Below are positions 1 to 5,126 of a stretch of DNA of 32,051 nt, piece after piece. The DNA is taken from positions 1 through 32,051 of the IMG/VR virus record IMGVR_UViG_3300048584_000075; one strand, written 5' to 3'. The notes below the pieces were generated by a model. That model was not told the DNA's origin. It made no database searches and saw only the letters and a program-made list of their open reading frames with translations. The stretch comes from a virus. The position numbers and the translations under genes are program-made. Each line of letters begins with the position of its first letter. The first letter of the stretch is position 1.

Positions 1-120
1 GCACGCACGCTGGCCGAGCCGAACGCACGCACGCTGGCCGAGCCGAACGCACGCACGCTGGCCGAGCCGAACGCACGCACGCTGGCCGAGCCGAACGCGC
101 GCACGCTGGCCGAGCCGGTG
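1..120. repeat. 24-bp tandem repeat, 5 copies, coding for an 8-residue unit
   Basis: Unit GCACGCACGCTGGCCGAGCC plus GAAC. Copies start at 1, 25, 49 and 73 and are identical. The fifth, at 97-120, differs (GCGC at its start, GGTG at its end). The array lies in frame inside the minus-strand gene 1-242 and continues to the window edge, so the true copy number is unknown. Near-identical copies suggest recent expansion or homogenisation, and also a place where an assembly would break. Confidence 0.95.
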
Positions 121-242
121 TCGCCGACGTGGATCCACACGCCGCGAGGCGAGTTGATGATGATCTCGCAGTCGGCGTCGCCGCGGCCCGCCTCAATCGC
201 CGCGTCGTACTGCTCTTGAGTCGTAACAGTTGTCGTGGTCAT
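1..242 (-). CDS. Repeat-containing protein, partial (C-terminus off the window edge)
   Basis: The start codon ATG is at 242-240 and overlaps the stop of the upstream gene by four bases (ATGA). The first 42 residues are non-repetitive (MTTTTVTTQEQYDAAIEAGR at the start, ending in a GVWIHVGDT stretch). Then the 8-residue unit GSASVRAF repeats exactly with the 24-bp DNA repeat until the window ends. The frame stays open to base 1, so the protein is truncated by the edge. Similar Gly-Ser-Ala-Ser-Val-Arg repeats are known to me from actinobacterial and actinophage proteins, where a regular beta-solenoid fold is plausible, but no function is established. It is the last visible gene of the leftward operon that begins at 1672. 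Confidence 0.8.
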   Translation of the reverse strand, partial: MTTTTVTTQEQYDAAIEAGRGDADCEIIINSPRGVWIHVGDTGSASVRAFGSASVRAFGSASVRAFGSASVRAFGSASVR

Positions 243-766
243 CGGGCACCTTCCGGGAGGCCGCACCCGGGTCCGGCCCAGTGGTGCGCGCCGCCCTCGG
301 TGACGATCTGGATGAACGCGACGTCCTGGAGTGGGGCTGGCCAGCGGTAGATGGGTGTGCGGCGCACGTACTCGCGGACCGCGCGGACCTGGGGGGCGGG
401 CATGCCGAACGCTGCGAGCCGGCGGGCGACGATGAAGTGGATCCCGCCGTTGACCCGCCATGCGGTGTCGAGCAGCTGCCACCTTCCCTGCGCAGATGAC
501 CCGGCGGTGTTGACGGCACCCGCACCGGACCACGGCCGATCGAGGGTGCCGCCGGACTCACGAGCCAGGACGCACGCAGCCCATGACCGCATCCAGGTGG
601 GGATCTGGGACGCCCGTCGGACGGGGCTGCCCGCGACGCCGCGACTGGGGCGTTCGACGGACCATGCCCGGTCCGCGGGCAGGACACCTCCACCGAGCAG
701 CGCGGGTGGCGGTGTGGGCTGGGTCAGGAGGGCGGCGGCCGTGACCGCAGCCGCGAGGGCTGGCAT
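239..766 (-). CDS. Secreted transglycosylase-like (lysozyme/Rpf-like) protein
   Basis: 175 aa. It starts with a hydrophobic signal-like segment (MPALAAAVTAAALL) followed by a Pro-rich linker. The central part CVLARESGG...SSAQGRWQLLDTAWR resembles transglycosylase/Rpf-like domains: a Glu in an ARESGG context, then a G-x-W/Y-Q-x-L-x-x-x-W motif. The likely role is cleavage of peptidoglycan glycan strands outside the membrane. The ATG at 766 shares one base with the stop of the upstream membrane gene (TGATG), and its stop overlaps the next ATG. It sits in the operon behind the cro/xis-like HTH gene and not in the lysis cassette at 8.6-9.6 kb, so it need not be the endolysin. Catalytic assignment is from motif resemblance only. 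Confidence 0.6.
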   Translation of the reverse strand: MPALAAAVTAAALLTQPTPPPALLGGGVLPADRAWSVERPSRGVAGSPVRRASQIPTWMRSWAACVLARESGGTLDRPWSGAGAVNTAGSSAQGRWQLLDTAWRVNGGIHFIVARRLAAFGMPAPQVRAVREYVRRTPIYRWPAPLQDVAFIQIVTEGGAHHWAGPGCGLPEGAR

Positions 767-1002
767 CACTCGGGACTGCCCGGGATGTCGTAGTCGTACC
801 GGCCTCGGTCCTGGTTGCGCCGGTGCGTGGCGCGCCAGCGGTCGGCGTGCGCCTTGTCTCTCCGCCGGGCGTCCGCGTAGGCGACGGCGTAGCGAGCCAG
901 CCACAGCAGCCCGACCGCAGCGACGAGGACCAGGACGAGGGCAAGGACCAGGACGAGGGTCCAGCCGACCGCCTCGGGCAGGGTCGCCAAGGCGCGGGTC
1001 AA
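766..1002 (-). CDS. Small single-span membrane protein
   Basis: 78 aa. Residues about 12-38 form one strong transmembrane helix (VGWTLVLVLALVLVLVAAVG), followed by a basic, polar cytoplasmic-type tail rich in Arg, Asp and Tyr. The start ATG at 1002 overlaps the preceding stop (ATGA). Its position next to a secreted transglycosylase-like protein and another membrane-anchored protein suggests that the three act at the cell envelope. No family recognised. A holin-like role is possible but unsupported. Confidence 0.7.
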   Translation of the reverse strand: MTRALATLPEAVGWTLVLVLALVLVLVAAVGLLWLARYAVAYADARRRDKAHADRWRATHRRNQDRGRYDYDIPGSPE

Positions 1003-1262
1003 CGGGCACCGCCGGGGATGACGGTCAGCTGCCGGTCCCGCGTGGCGGGGTGGCCGAGGATGCTGTTGAGGAGGACCTGGGCGTCGTCGGCGTGCTGCTC
1101 GGCGCGGACGGCCCGGTCCTCGGCGAGCAGCAGCAGTGCGTCGGTGACGGCCTGGTCGTAGGCCTTGGCCGCGGCCCGCCTGGACAGCAGGCGGGCGAGT
1201 GCGTGCAGGCCGTAGGCGGTTGCGAGTCCCGCGATCAGGGTGAGCAGGTGAAGTCCGTTCAC
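999..1262 (-). CDS. Small membrane-anchored protein
   Basis: 87 aa. The start is GTG at 1262, chosen for the GGAGG Shine-Dalgarno six bases upstream. Residues 4-25 (LHLLTLIAGLATAYGLHALA) form a hydrophobic N-terminal anchor. The rest is an Ala/Leu/Arg-rich helix with predicted coiled-coil character (RAAAKAYDQAVTDALLLLAE). The family is not recognised. It is part of the coupled leftward operon. Confidence 0.65.
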   Translation of the reverse strand: MNGLHLLTLIAGLATAYGLHALARLLSRRAAAKAYDQAVTDALLLLAEDRAVRAEQHADDAQVLLNSILGHPATRDRQLTVIPGGAR

Positions 1263-1328
1263 AGGGTTCCTCCGTTCAGGGGCCGGTGGGGCGGGGGCGT
1301 TGCGCTGCCGGAGCCCGCCCCACCGGGG

Positions 1329-1454
1329 TCAGTGGGGGTCGGGGCGGCGGTGCTGGTGCGGCTCGGGCGAGCAGGCGCCGTCATGGCTGTCCTTGGGCCG
1401 GGAGAGGTCAGCGGCGCGAACACCGCCGCCCCGGGTCTTGGTGCTGGGGCTCAT
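1329..1454 (-). CDS. Tiny hypothetical protein, 41 aa
   Basis: The ATG at 1454-1452 overlaps the stop of the HTH gene (ATGA), the same coupling used throughout this phage, and the frame is open for 41 codons to a TGA at 1329. The product is polar and rich in Pro, His, Arg and Asp, with no recognised domain. It is supported only by the start/stop overlap and by filling an otherwise empty gap. The remaining 66 bases before the next gene carry that gene's ribosome binding site. Confidence 0.45.
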   Translation of the reverse strand: MSPSTKTRGGGVRAADLSRPKDSHDGACSPEPHQHRRPDPH

Positions 1455-1672
1455 GGCTGGGCCGCGACAGGTGATTGGGGTGGGGTGGTGTCGACGGTCA
1501 GTAGCGCGTCAATGTCGGACAGCAGGAAGCGGCGGTGGCCCGACGGCAGTAGGACCGGCTGGACGCGGCCGGCATCCTGGTATCGCCACAGGGTGCGGGG
1601 TGATACTCCGAGTCGCTTGGCCGCCTGCGCTGGGGTCAGGTACTCGACGCCGGTGGGCTGGGTGGTGGGCAC
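1451..1672 (-). CDS. MerR/excisionase-type helix-turn-helix protein (Cro or Xis candidate)
   Basis: 73 aa from GTG 1672. The core EYLTPAQAAKRLGVSPRTLW, followed by RYQDAGRV and SGHRRFLLSDIDALL, is the classic HTH_17/MerR-like winged helix used by excisionases and small regulators. The ORF can be read from an ATG at 1714, but a promoter-like TTGCCA (1709-1704) and CATAAC (1687-1682), spaced by 16 bp, put the transcript start about at the GTG, so a leaderless start at 1672 is preferred. It is the first gene of the leftward operon, divergent from the repressor, i.e. the position of cro in BPs-type phages. Whether it acts as Cro or as a recombination directionality factor cannot be told from sequence. 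Confidence 0.75.
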   Translation of the reverse strand: MPTTQPTGVEYLTPAQAAKRLGVSPRTLWRYQDAGRVQPVLLPSGHRRFLLSDIDALLTVDTTPPQSPVAAQP

Positions 1673-1681
1673 GGACGGGAC

Positions 1682-1709
1682 GTTATGCGCTGTGCGTATG
1701 AAATGGCAA
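1682..1709 (-). promoter_or_regulatory. Putative leftward lytic promoter
   Basis: Read on the minus strand: -35 TTGCCA at 1709-1704, 16 bp spacer, -10 CATAAC at 1687-1682. The GTG of the HTH gene at 1672 lies 9 bases beyond the -10 box, which would give a leaderless or nearly leaderless mRNA, common in actinobacteria. Read by eye. Confidence 0.4.
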
Positions 1710-1723
1710 CACACGACACGAAA

Positions 1724-1735
1724 TAGCCTTGGCTA
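1724..1735. promoter_or_regulatory. Inverted repeat TAGCC-TT-GGCTA, candidate operator
   Basis: A perfect 5-bp dyad with a 2-bp centre lies in the divergent intergenic region between the HTH gene and the repressor, upstream of both promoters. Position and symmetry fit an operator for the repressor or the HTH protein. It does not share sequence with the second dyad at 1756-1770. Confidence 0.35.
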
Positions 1736-1739
1736 ATCC

Positions 1740-1774
1740 TTGCTTGTGGCGCGGAATGACATACAGTCATGGCA
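1740..1774 (+). promoter_or_regulatory. Repressor promoter with overlapping operator dyad
   Basis: -35 TTGCTT (1740-1745), 16 bp spacer, -10 TACAGT (1762-1767). The repressor ATG at 1774 is seven bases past the -10 box, so the transcript is probably leaderless; there is no Shine-Dalgarno. The -10 box lies within the inverted repeat ATGAC-ATACA-GTCAT (1756-1770), as expected if the repressor controls its own promoter. Confidence 0.5.
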
Positions 1775-2073
1775 TGACCATCGATGCGGAAGTCGGCAAG
1801 AACCTGCACCTGCGCATGTGGCAGCGCGGCATCACACAGGAGCGCTTGGCCCGACGTCTGGGAGTGACTCAGGCGACCGTGTCACGCAAGATCAAGGGCC
1901 GTGCGCCCTGGACGCTGACGGAGCTGTACGAGGCCGCGGCTGCGCTCGGTGTTGAGCCCGGCGATCTGCTCCCCCACTTGGATTCGAACCAAGAACCCTT
2001 CGGTTTGCGGTTCGCCCCCGTGTACGCGCTGGCAGCGGCGCTGGAAAGGGAGCGCCTCGCGCCCGCCTCGTGA
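1774..2073 (+). CDS. Cro/CI-type phage repressor with attP inside its 3' part
   Basis: 99 aa from ATG 1774, chosen because the -10 box is 7 bases upstream and the reading frame 5' of it lacks repressor-like sequence. Residues about 16-62 form an XRE helix-turn-helix (GITQERLARRLGVTQATVSR, then LTELYEAAAALGVEPGDLLP). Residues 66-78 are encoded by a tRNA-like segment; the peptide DSNQEPFG is what an antisense-read tRNA 3' end typically gives. About 21 more residues follow, ending LAPAS. There is no oligomerisation or peptidase domain. The integrase follows on the same strand. Recombination at this site would keep the HTH and replace the C-terminus with whatever the host DNA encodes. This fits the repressors of mycobacteriophages BPs, Charlie and Brujita. 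Confidence 0.8.
   Translation: MTIDAEVGKNLHLRMWQRGITQERLARRLGVTQATVSRKIKGRAPWTLTELYEAAAALGVEPGDLLPHLDSNQEPFGLRFAPVYALAAALERERLAPAS
1969..2005 (-). other. Putative attP core: 3' half of a tRNA (Asn-like) inside the repressor gene
   Basis: Read on the minus strand, the segment gives an anticodon-stem 3' strand CCGAA (2003-1999), a 5-nt variable loop GGGTT (1998-1994), T-stem CTTGG (1993-1989), T-loop TTCGAAT (1988-1982), T-stem CCAAG (1981-1977), a 7-nt acceptor strand TGGGGGA (1976-1970) and discriminator G (1969). No D-arm, anticodon loop or CCA follows, so it is not a tRNA gene. Tyrosine integrases commonly recombine with tRNA 3' ends. A G-rich acceptor with discriminator G and the AACCGAA context suggests tRNA-Asn, but the isoacceptor is not proven. 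The integrase gene begins 126 bp away. Confidence 0.75.
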
Positions 2074-2130
2074 ACCACGGCAACGAACTTCCTGTAAGTG
2101 GTGGCGCGGTGGTGGCCCTAGGCGGTATTG

Positions 2131-2928
2131 ATGATTGGCATGAGCGGGGGGCGCTCGCCCGATCCCTTGATCGAGGCGTGGTTGACGTGGATGGCGTCGG
2201 GGTTCACGGCGGAGTCCACGATCCGGCAGCGCAGGTACATCTTGGGTGCGTTCGCCCGCGAGTACCCGCTCGTCGACGCCACGGGGGCCGACGTCGAGGA
2301 GTATGTCGGGCGGTCGCGACGGGGCCCGGAAGCACGGAAGTCGGTGCTGGCCACTCTGCGATCGTTCTATCGCTGGGCCCTCGCACGCGGCCTTGTGGAC
2401 CATGATCCAACCCTGCTGGCCCGCTCGATCCACGTTCCGGCGGGAGTCCCGAAGCCGGTCCCTGAGGCTGTCCTGGCTCGCGCGCTGGCCAAGGCTGACG
2501 AGGCGACGCGCCTGATGCTGACACTGGGGGCATACGCCGGTCTGCGGCTCTCCGAGATTGCCGCAGTGAACTCCCGCGACGTCAGTGAGACAGGGCTCCG
2601 GGTCCTAGGGAAAGGCGCCAAGGTGCGGAGGGTGCCCGTCCACCCGCTGCTCGCACCCCAGCTCGAGTTCACTGGCTGGGCGTTCCCGTCTCCCCTGGAT
2701 CCCGACCATCACGTGAGCCGTGACTACGTCTCGTCACGAGTGGAGGCAGTTCTCAGCGGTCACACGACCCACTCCCTGCGTCATCGCTTCGCTACAAGCG
2801 CCTACCGGGCGACCAAGGATCTCCGGGCAGTGCAGATGCTGCTCGGCCATACCAGCCCCACGACGACCGCCCTGTACGTACTGGTCGACGAGGACTCGCT
2901 GGTCGCCGCGGTGAACGCCGTGGCGTGA
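2131..2928 (+). CDS. int: Tyrosine integrase (site-specific recombinase)
   Basis: 265 aa. The N-terminal half (residues about 8-95) is a SAM-like core-binding domain (ESTIRQRRYILGAFAREY...ARKSVLATLRSFYRWALARG). The C-terminal catalytic domain carries Arg139 (AGLRLSE), Lys161 (LGKGAK), His214 and Arg217 (HSLRHR), His240 (LLGH) and the nucleophile Tyr249 (TALYV), i.e. all family residues. There is no obvious N-terminal arm-binding domain, so it is on the short side. The ATG at 2131 is preferred for AGGCGG five bases upstream; ATG 2140 is an alternative. It lies 57 bp after the repressor, probably cotranscribed, and should integrate the phage at the tRNA-like attP. The C-terminus (AAVNAVA) is small and non-polar, loosely recalling ssrA-type tags. 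Confidence 0.95.
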   Translation: MIGMSGGRSPDPLIEAWLTWMASGFTAESTIRQRRYILGAFAREYPLVDATGADVEEYVGRSRRGPEARKSVLATLRSFYRWALARGLVDHDPTLLARSIHVPAGVPKPVPEAVLARALAKADEATRLMLTLGAYAGLRLSEIAAVNSRDVSETGLRVLGKGAKVRRVPVHPLLAPQLEFTGWAFPSPLDPDHHVSRDYVSSRVEAVLSGHTTHSLRHRFATSAYRATKDLRAVQMLLGHTSPTTTALYVLVDEDSLVAAVNAVA

Positions 2929-2941
2929 TGAAGGGGGAACG

Positions 2942-3229
2942 ATGACCACTCCGCAAGGCTCTGTGAATCCACTGTCGGGTGCCGGGATCTTCGTCCTGTG
3001 CCTGGCGATCCTGCTCATGCTCGGCGGCGCCGGTGCTGGCTGGCTGGCCCTCGAGGAGTTCTCGCGCTGGTCGCGGCTGTCGACGGCAGGGAACCCGTTC
3101 GCCGACGTCGCCGCCAACTCCGGGGTGTATCTGGCTGGAATCTCGGCCACGGCACTGCTGTCCGGTGGCGGTCTCCTCGTTGTCGGCATCCTCCTCATGT
3201 CCGGCAAGATCGCCGCGCGGGCACGGTAG
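2942..3229 (+). CDS. Small membrane protein, two predicted spans
   Basis: 95 aa. A GGGGGAA ribosome binding site precedes ATG 2942, 13 bp after the integrase stop. Hydrophobic segments at about residues 14-37 (AGIFVLCLAILLMLGGAGAG) and 66-87 (GISATALLSGGGLLVVGILL) flank a polar loop. No family recognised. Its position downstream of repressor and integrase makes lysogenic expression plausible, where small membrane proteins often act in superinfection exclusion. That is inference. Confidence 0.7.
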   Translation: MTTPQGSVNPLSGAGIFVLCLAILLMLGGAGAGWLALEEFSRWSRLSTAGNPFADVAANSGVYLAGISATALLSGGGLLVVGILLMSGKIAARAR

Positions 3230-3290
3230 TCGAACGGCATCGCCCATGGCGATGCCGGCAATGTCAGTGATGTCACGAGGAGGAGAAGCG

Positions 3291-3590
3291 ATGGCTGTGA
3301 AGAGGCCAGCGAGGTCCGCCGGGTACATCGGGTGGGGCCTGCTGCTGATGGTCGCGGGCTGGGTCGCGGCAGTGGCGGGGCTGCTGAACCCGTCGGGTCG
3401 GGCGTTCGGGCCGGACGAGATGAGTCCTTGGGTGAGTGTCGGTGCGGCGGGGACGCTGCTGGGGTTCGCAATTCTCGCGATCGGGATCCACACGCTGGCG
3501 CAGGCGGTCGACGCGATCGCCGCCACCATGCATACGACCGCCTCTCCCCCGCAGACACCAGGTCCCGCGGCGCAGCCCGAGTCCGACTGA
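3291..3590 (+). CDS. Small membrane protein, two predicted spans
   Basis: 99 aa. ATG 3291 has a strong GAGGAGGAG site upstream, which fixes the start within a longer open frame. Two hydrophobic segments lie at about residues 13-33 (GWGLLLMVAGWVAAVAGLL) and 50-70 (GAAGTLLGFAILAIGIHTLA). The C-terminus is Pro-rich and polar. It resembles its neighbour at 2942 in size and topology but not clearly in sequence. The two probably form one cotranscribed unit with the integrase. Confidence 0.7.
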   Translation: MAVKRPARSAGYIGWGLLLMVAGWVAAVAGLLNPSGRAFGPDEMSPWVSVGAAGTLLGFAILAIGIHTLAQAVDAIAATMHTTASPPQTPGPAAQPESD

Positions 3591-3609
3591 CGCCGGGGCC
3601 GCCGGCAGC

Positions 3610-3682
3610 ATCGTGCCTGTGACCGCCCTTACTTGAGGGACTGCACGACGATCGTGCGTTGATCGGCACGATCGTGCCTGTG
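3610..3682. repeat. Cluster of ATCGTGC repeats and palindromes between convergent genes
   Basis: The sequence ATCGTGCCTGTGA occurs at 3610-3622 and again at 3670-3682. Between them are GCACGACGATCGTGC (3643-3657) and the perfect 14-bp palindrome GGCACGATCGTGCC (3665-3678). The cluster separates the convergent ends of the membrane gene (3590) and the DUF3263 gene (3690). It could be a bidirectional terminator or a repeated protein-binding site. There is no T-run. Confidence 0.55.
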
Positions 3683-3689
3683 AAGGTCG

Positions 3690-3929
3690 TCAGCTGGCGA
3701 GGCGGCGGGCGTGGCGGCCGCGGGCGATGATGCGGCGGAGCCGGTTCACGGTCGCAGGGGCGTACAGGGCTGCCTCGGGGGTACCGGCCAGGTGGTGGAC
3801 GCGCTGCCAGTAGCGGGTGGGCGTGCAGTCGAAGCGGCTTCTGATCTCGGCTTCCTGGGCGCCGACGTGCTTCCACCACAGGGCGGCGAAGTCGAGCATC
3901 GCCTTGTCCTGGTCGGTGAGAGCTGCCAT
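3690..3929 (-). CDS. DUF3263 family protein
   Basis: 79 aa. LTDQDKAMLDFAALWWKHVG, then a Q-E-A-E-I-R-x-x-F stretch, a P-T-R-Y-W-Q motif and a run of Arg at the C-terminus, match DUF3263, a small all-helical family common in actinobacteria and their phages. It is probably a DNA-binding or regulatory protein. There is no clear Shine-Dalgarno before ATG 3929. Function is unknown; family assignment is from memory of the motif. Confidence 0.75.
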   Translation of the reverse strand: MAALTDQDKAMLDFAALWWKHVGAQEAEIRSRFDCTPTRYWQRVHHLAGTPEAALYAPATVNRLRRIIARGRHARRLAS

Positions 3930-3961
3930 GACCGGAGTGTGTTCGGGGGGTCTGACAGGGG

Positions 3962-4135
3962 TCAGGCGGCGGGTCGGCTAGTCAGGTGCCACGCGCCCCG
4001 GCAGGCGGGGCACGGGTAGGCGCGCTGCTCCTGCCTAGCGTGGGTCGTGTGCTGGCGGCGCGCGGTCTGGGAGAGGGCGAACAGTGCTCCGATCCGGTCC
4101 CGGTACCTGCGCTTCCCGCATCCGCGACTGGCCAT
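3962..4135 (-). CDS. Small zinc-finger-like phage protein, 57 aa
   Basis: ATG at 4135-4133, TGA at 3962. The basic N-terminus (MASRGCGKRRYRDRIGALFA) is followed near the end by AYPCPACRGAWHLTS, a CxxC...H pattern seen in many tiny actinophage proteins with a C-P-x-C-x-x-W-H-L-T signature. It probably binds one zinc ion. The start has no Shine-Dalgarno. It sits 32 bp upstream of the DUF3263 gene on the same strand, so the two are likely cotranscribed. Confidence 0.6.
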   Translation of the reverse strand: MASRGCGKRRYRDRIGALFALSQTARRQHTTHARQEQRAYPCPACRGAWHLTSRPAA

Positions 4136-4170
4136 GGGCTAGGACTATCAGTTGGCTCTGACGGAGGGGA

Positions 4171-4587
4171 TCAGGCCTTGGTCGCGCGCTTCGTTCGGGC
4201 GGCAGCACGCTTGGGGGCCAGCTGCGAGACGCGCTGAGGTGAGACGCCGAGAACGGCGGCTGTATCGGCGCCGGTCAGCCCGGCTCCTCGAAGCCGCGCG
4301 ACGACGCTGCGCTGTTGGCGCGCGATGTCTCGCTGGGCCTTGTCGAACGCGGCGAGGGCCTTCTTGGTCTCGGCGACCTGGCGGGCGATCTCGGGCTCGA
4401 GGTCAGCCGCGATGGACACGTTCACCTGGGTGGCTGGGATGTCGCGCACGGCGCTGATCAAGTCGGCGGCCATGACGTGGGCCTCCCGGAGGTTGCGGGC
4501 CTGGGTGACGCCGACACCCTTGACGTCGATGACCCAGTAGCGGCCCTCGCGCGTGGCGGTCGCGGTGTAGGTCTTCACTGGAGCCAT
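4171..4587 (-). CDS. hicB: HicB-like antitoxin
   Basis: 138 aa. The start at ATG 4587 (MAPVKTYTATATREGRYWVI) gives a HicB-type beginning; longer readings have no protein-like sequence. Residues 1-60 form the partial RNase-H-like fold of HicB (YWVIDVKGVGVTQARNLREA). A helical linker follows, then a C-terminal helix-turn-helix at about residues 103-125 (LTGADTAAVLGVSPQRVSQL). The tail is Lys/Arg/Ala-rich. It overlaps the toxin gene by 13 bp and is downstream of it, the usual hicAB order. HicB should bind and neutralise HicA and repress the shared promoter. Confidence 0.8.
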   Translation of the reverse strand: MAPVKTYTATATREGRYWVIDVKGVGVTQARNLREAHVMAADLISAVRDIPATQVNVSIAADLEPEIARQVAETKKALAAFDKAQRDIARQQRSVVARLRGAGLTGADTAAVLGVSPQRVSQLAPKRAAARTKRATKA

Positions 4588-4784
4588 CCCTTCGGCAGGC
4601 AGGCGAGCTTGGCGACGACGTCCCGAAGGACGCCGGCCGTGACGTCCGCGTGCGTTGTGGGAATGGGCACGGCGTGCTGCCCGCACGGGCACTGGTAGAC
4701 GGTGTGTCTTCCATTGTCACGGAGGACGACGCATCCGGCCTTGCGCAGGGCCCTGACCACGTCCGCGGTCTTCATCGGCTTCAC
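4575..4784 (-). CDS. hicA: HicA-like mRNA interferase toxin
   Basis: 69 aa from GTG 4784; ATG 4775 and GTG 4793 are alternatives. KTADVVRALRKAGCVVLRDN is the first helix and strand of HicA. It is followed by GRHTVYQC with the catalytic-type His (family G-S/R-H), then AVPIPTTHADVTAGVLRDVV, matching the family's v-P-x-H-x-x-x-i-x-x-g-T-l-r-x-I. HicA is a small dsRBD-fold RNase that cleaves mRNA. A CPCG pair in the middle is unusual but seen in actinobacterial members. The preceding -10 box and palindrome place the transcript start near 4785. Confidence 0.8.
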   Translation of the reverse strand: MKPMKTADVVRALRKAGCVVLRDNGRHTVYQCPCGQHAVPIPTTHADVTAGVLRDVVAKLACLPKGWLQ

Positions 4785-4791
4785 GAGTCTC

Positions 4792-4833
4792 ACTCTAGTC
4801 CCCCTTTATGTCAAGTGTCAAGGGGGGCTAGAG
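4792..4833 (-). promoter_or_regulatory. hicAB promoter inside a 41-bp interrupted palindrome
   Basis: On the minus strand a -35 TTGACA (4821-4816), 18 bp spacer and -10 TAGAGT (4797-4792). On the plus strand CTCTAG-t-CCCCCTT at 4793-4806 mirrors AAGGGGG-g-CTAGAG at 4820-4833: 13 of 14 positions match around centre 4813. The dyad covers both promoter boxes. TTGACA occurs twice (second copy 4814-4809). It is a strong candidate for the operator bound by the HTH of HicB. Confidence 0.65.
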
Positions 4834-4874
4834 AAGTGTCGAGCAGTCGGGCCGGGCATCTAGCCTGCGCGCCT

Positions 4875-5126
4875 GTGCCCTCCCTCCCGTGCCCCGTGAC
4901 GATCCGGGCCACGATCGAGCGCCCGCCCGCCCCGCCATGGGTCGGCCAAGTGCCCTACCCAGCGCGGGTCGAGTCATGGGACGGTCGACTCCTCGCCTGG
5001 CGGTGGATCGACCAAGCCGCCGGCACGTGGACCGGGCTCGTCCGCTACACCCGGGAGGGGCTGCTGTACGAGCACTGGGTCAGCGGGGAGTTGCTCGCCG
5101 ACGAGGGACGTCAGCGAGGCCAGTAG
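4875..5126 (+). CDS. Hypothetical protein, 83 aa
   Basis: GTG 4875 is preceded by TAGCCT (4861-4866), a possible -10 box that would make the message nearly leaderless; GTG 4896 is an alternative start. The product (VTIRATIERPPAPPWVGQVP, then RVESWDGRLLAWRWIDQ, TWTGLVRYTREGLLYEHWVS) is Trp-rich and probably a small beta-barrel. Similar short proteins are frequent in actinobacterial accessory DNA. Function unknown. It is transcribed divergently from hicA and its end overlaps the convergent DUF5615 gene by 16 bp. Confidence 0.6.
   Translation: MPSLPCPVTIRATIERPPAPPWVGQVPYPARVESWDGRLLAWRWIDQAAGTWTGLVRYTREGLLYEHWVSGELLADEGRQRGQ

Noticed and set aside
1-120. Iterons of a replication origin
   Set aside because: The 24-bp units are in frame inside an open gene and encode a regular 8-residue repeat, which explains their periodicity.
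351-1736. 461-codon plus-strand open frame over the leftward operon
   Set aside because: Antisense to five coupled genes with plausible starts; the product is Arg/Gly-rich without structure.
1969-2005. A complete tRNA gene on the minus strand
   Set aside because: Only the 3' half is present (from the anticodon stem's 3' strand to the discriminator). There is no anticodon loop, D-arm, 5' acceptor strand or CCA, and the segment is inside the repressor frame.
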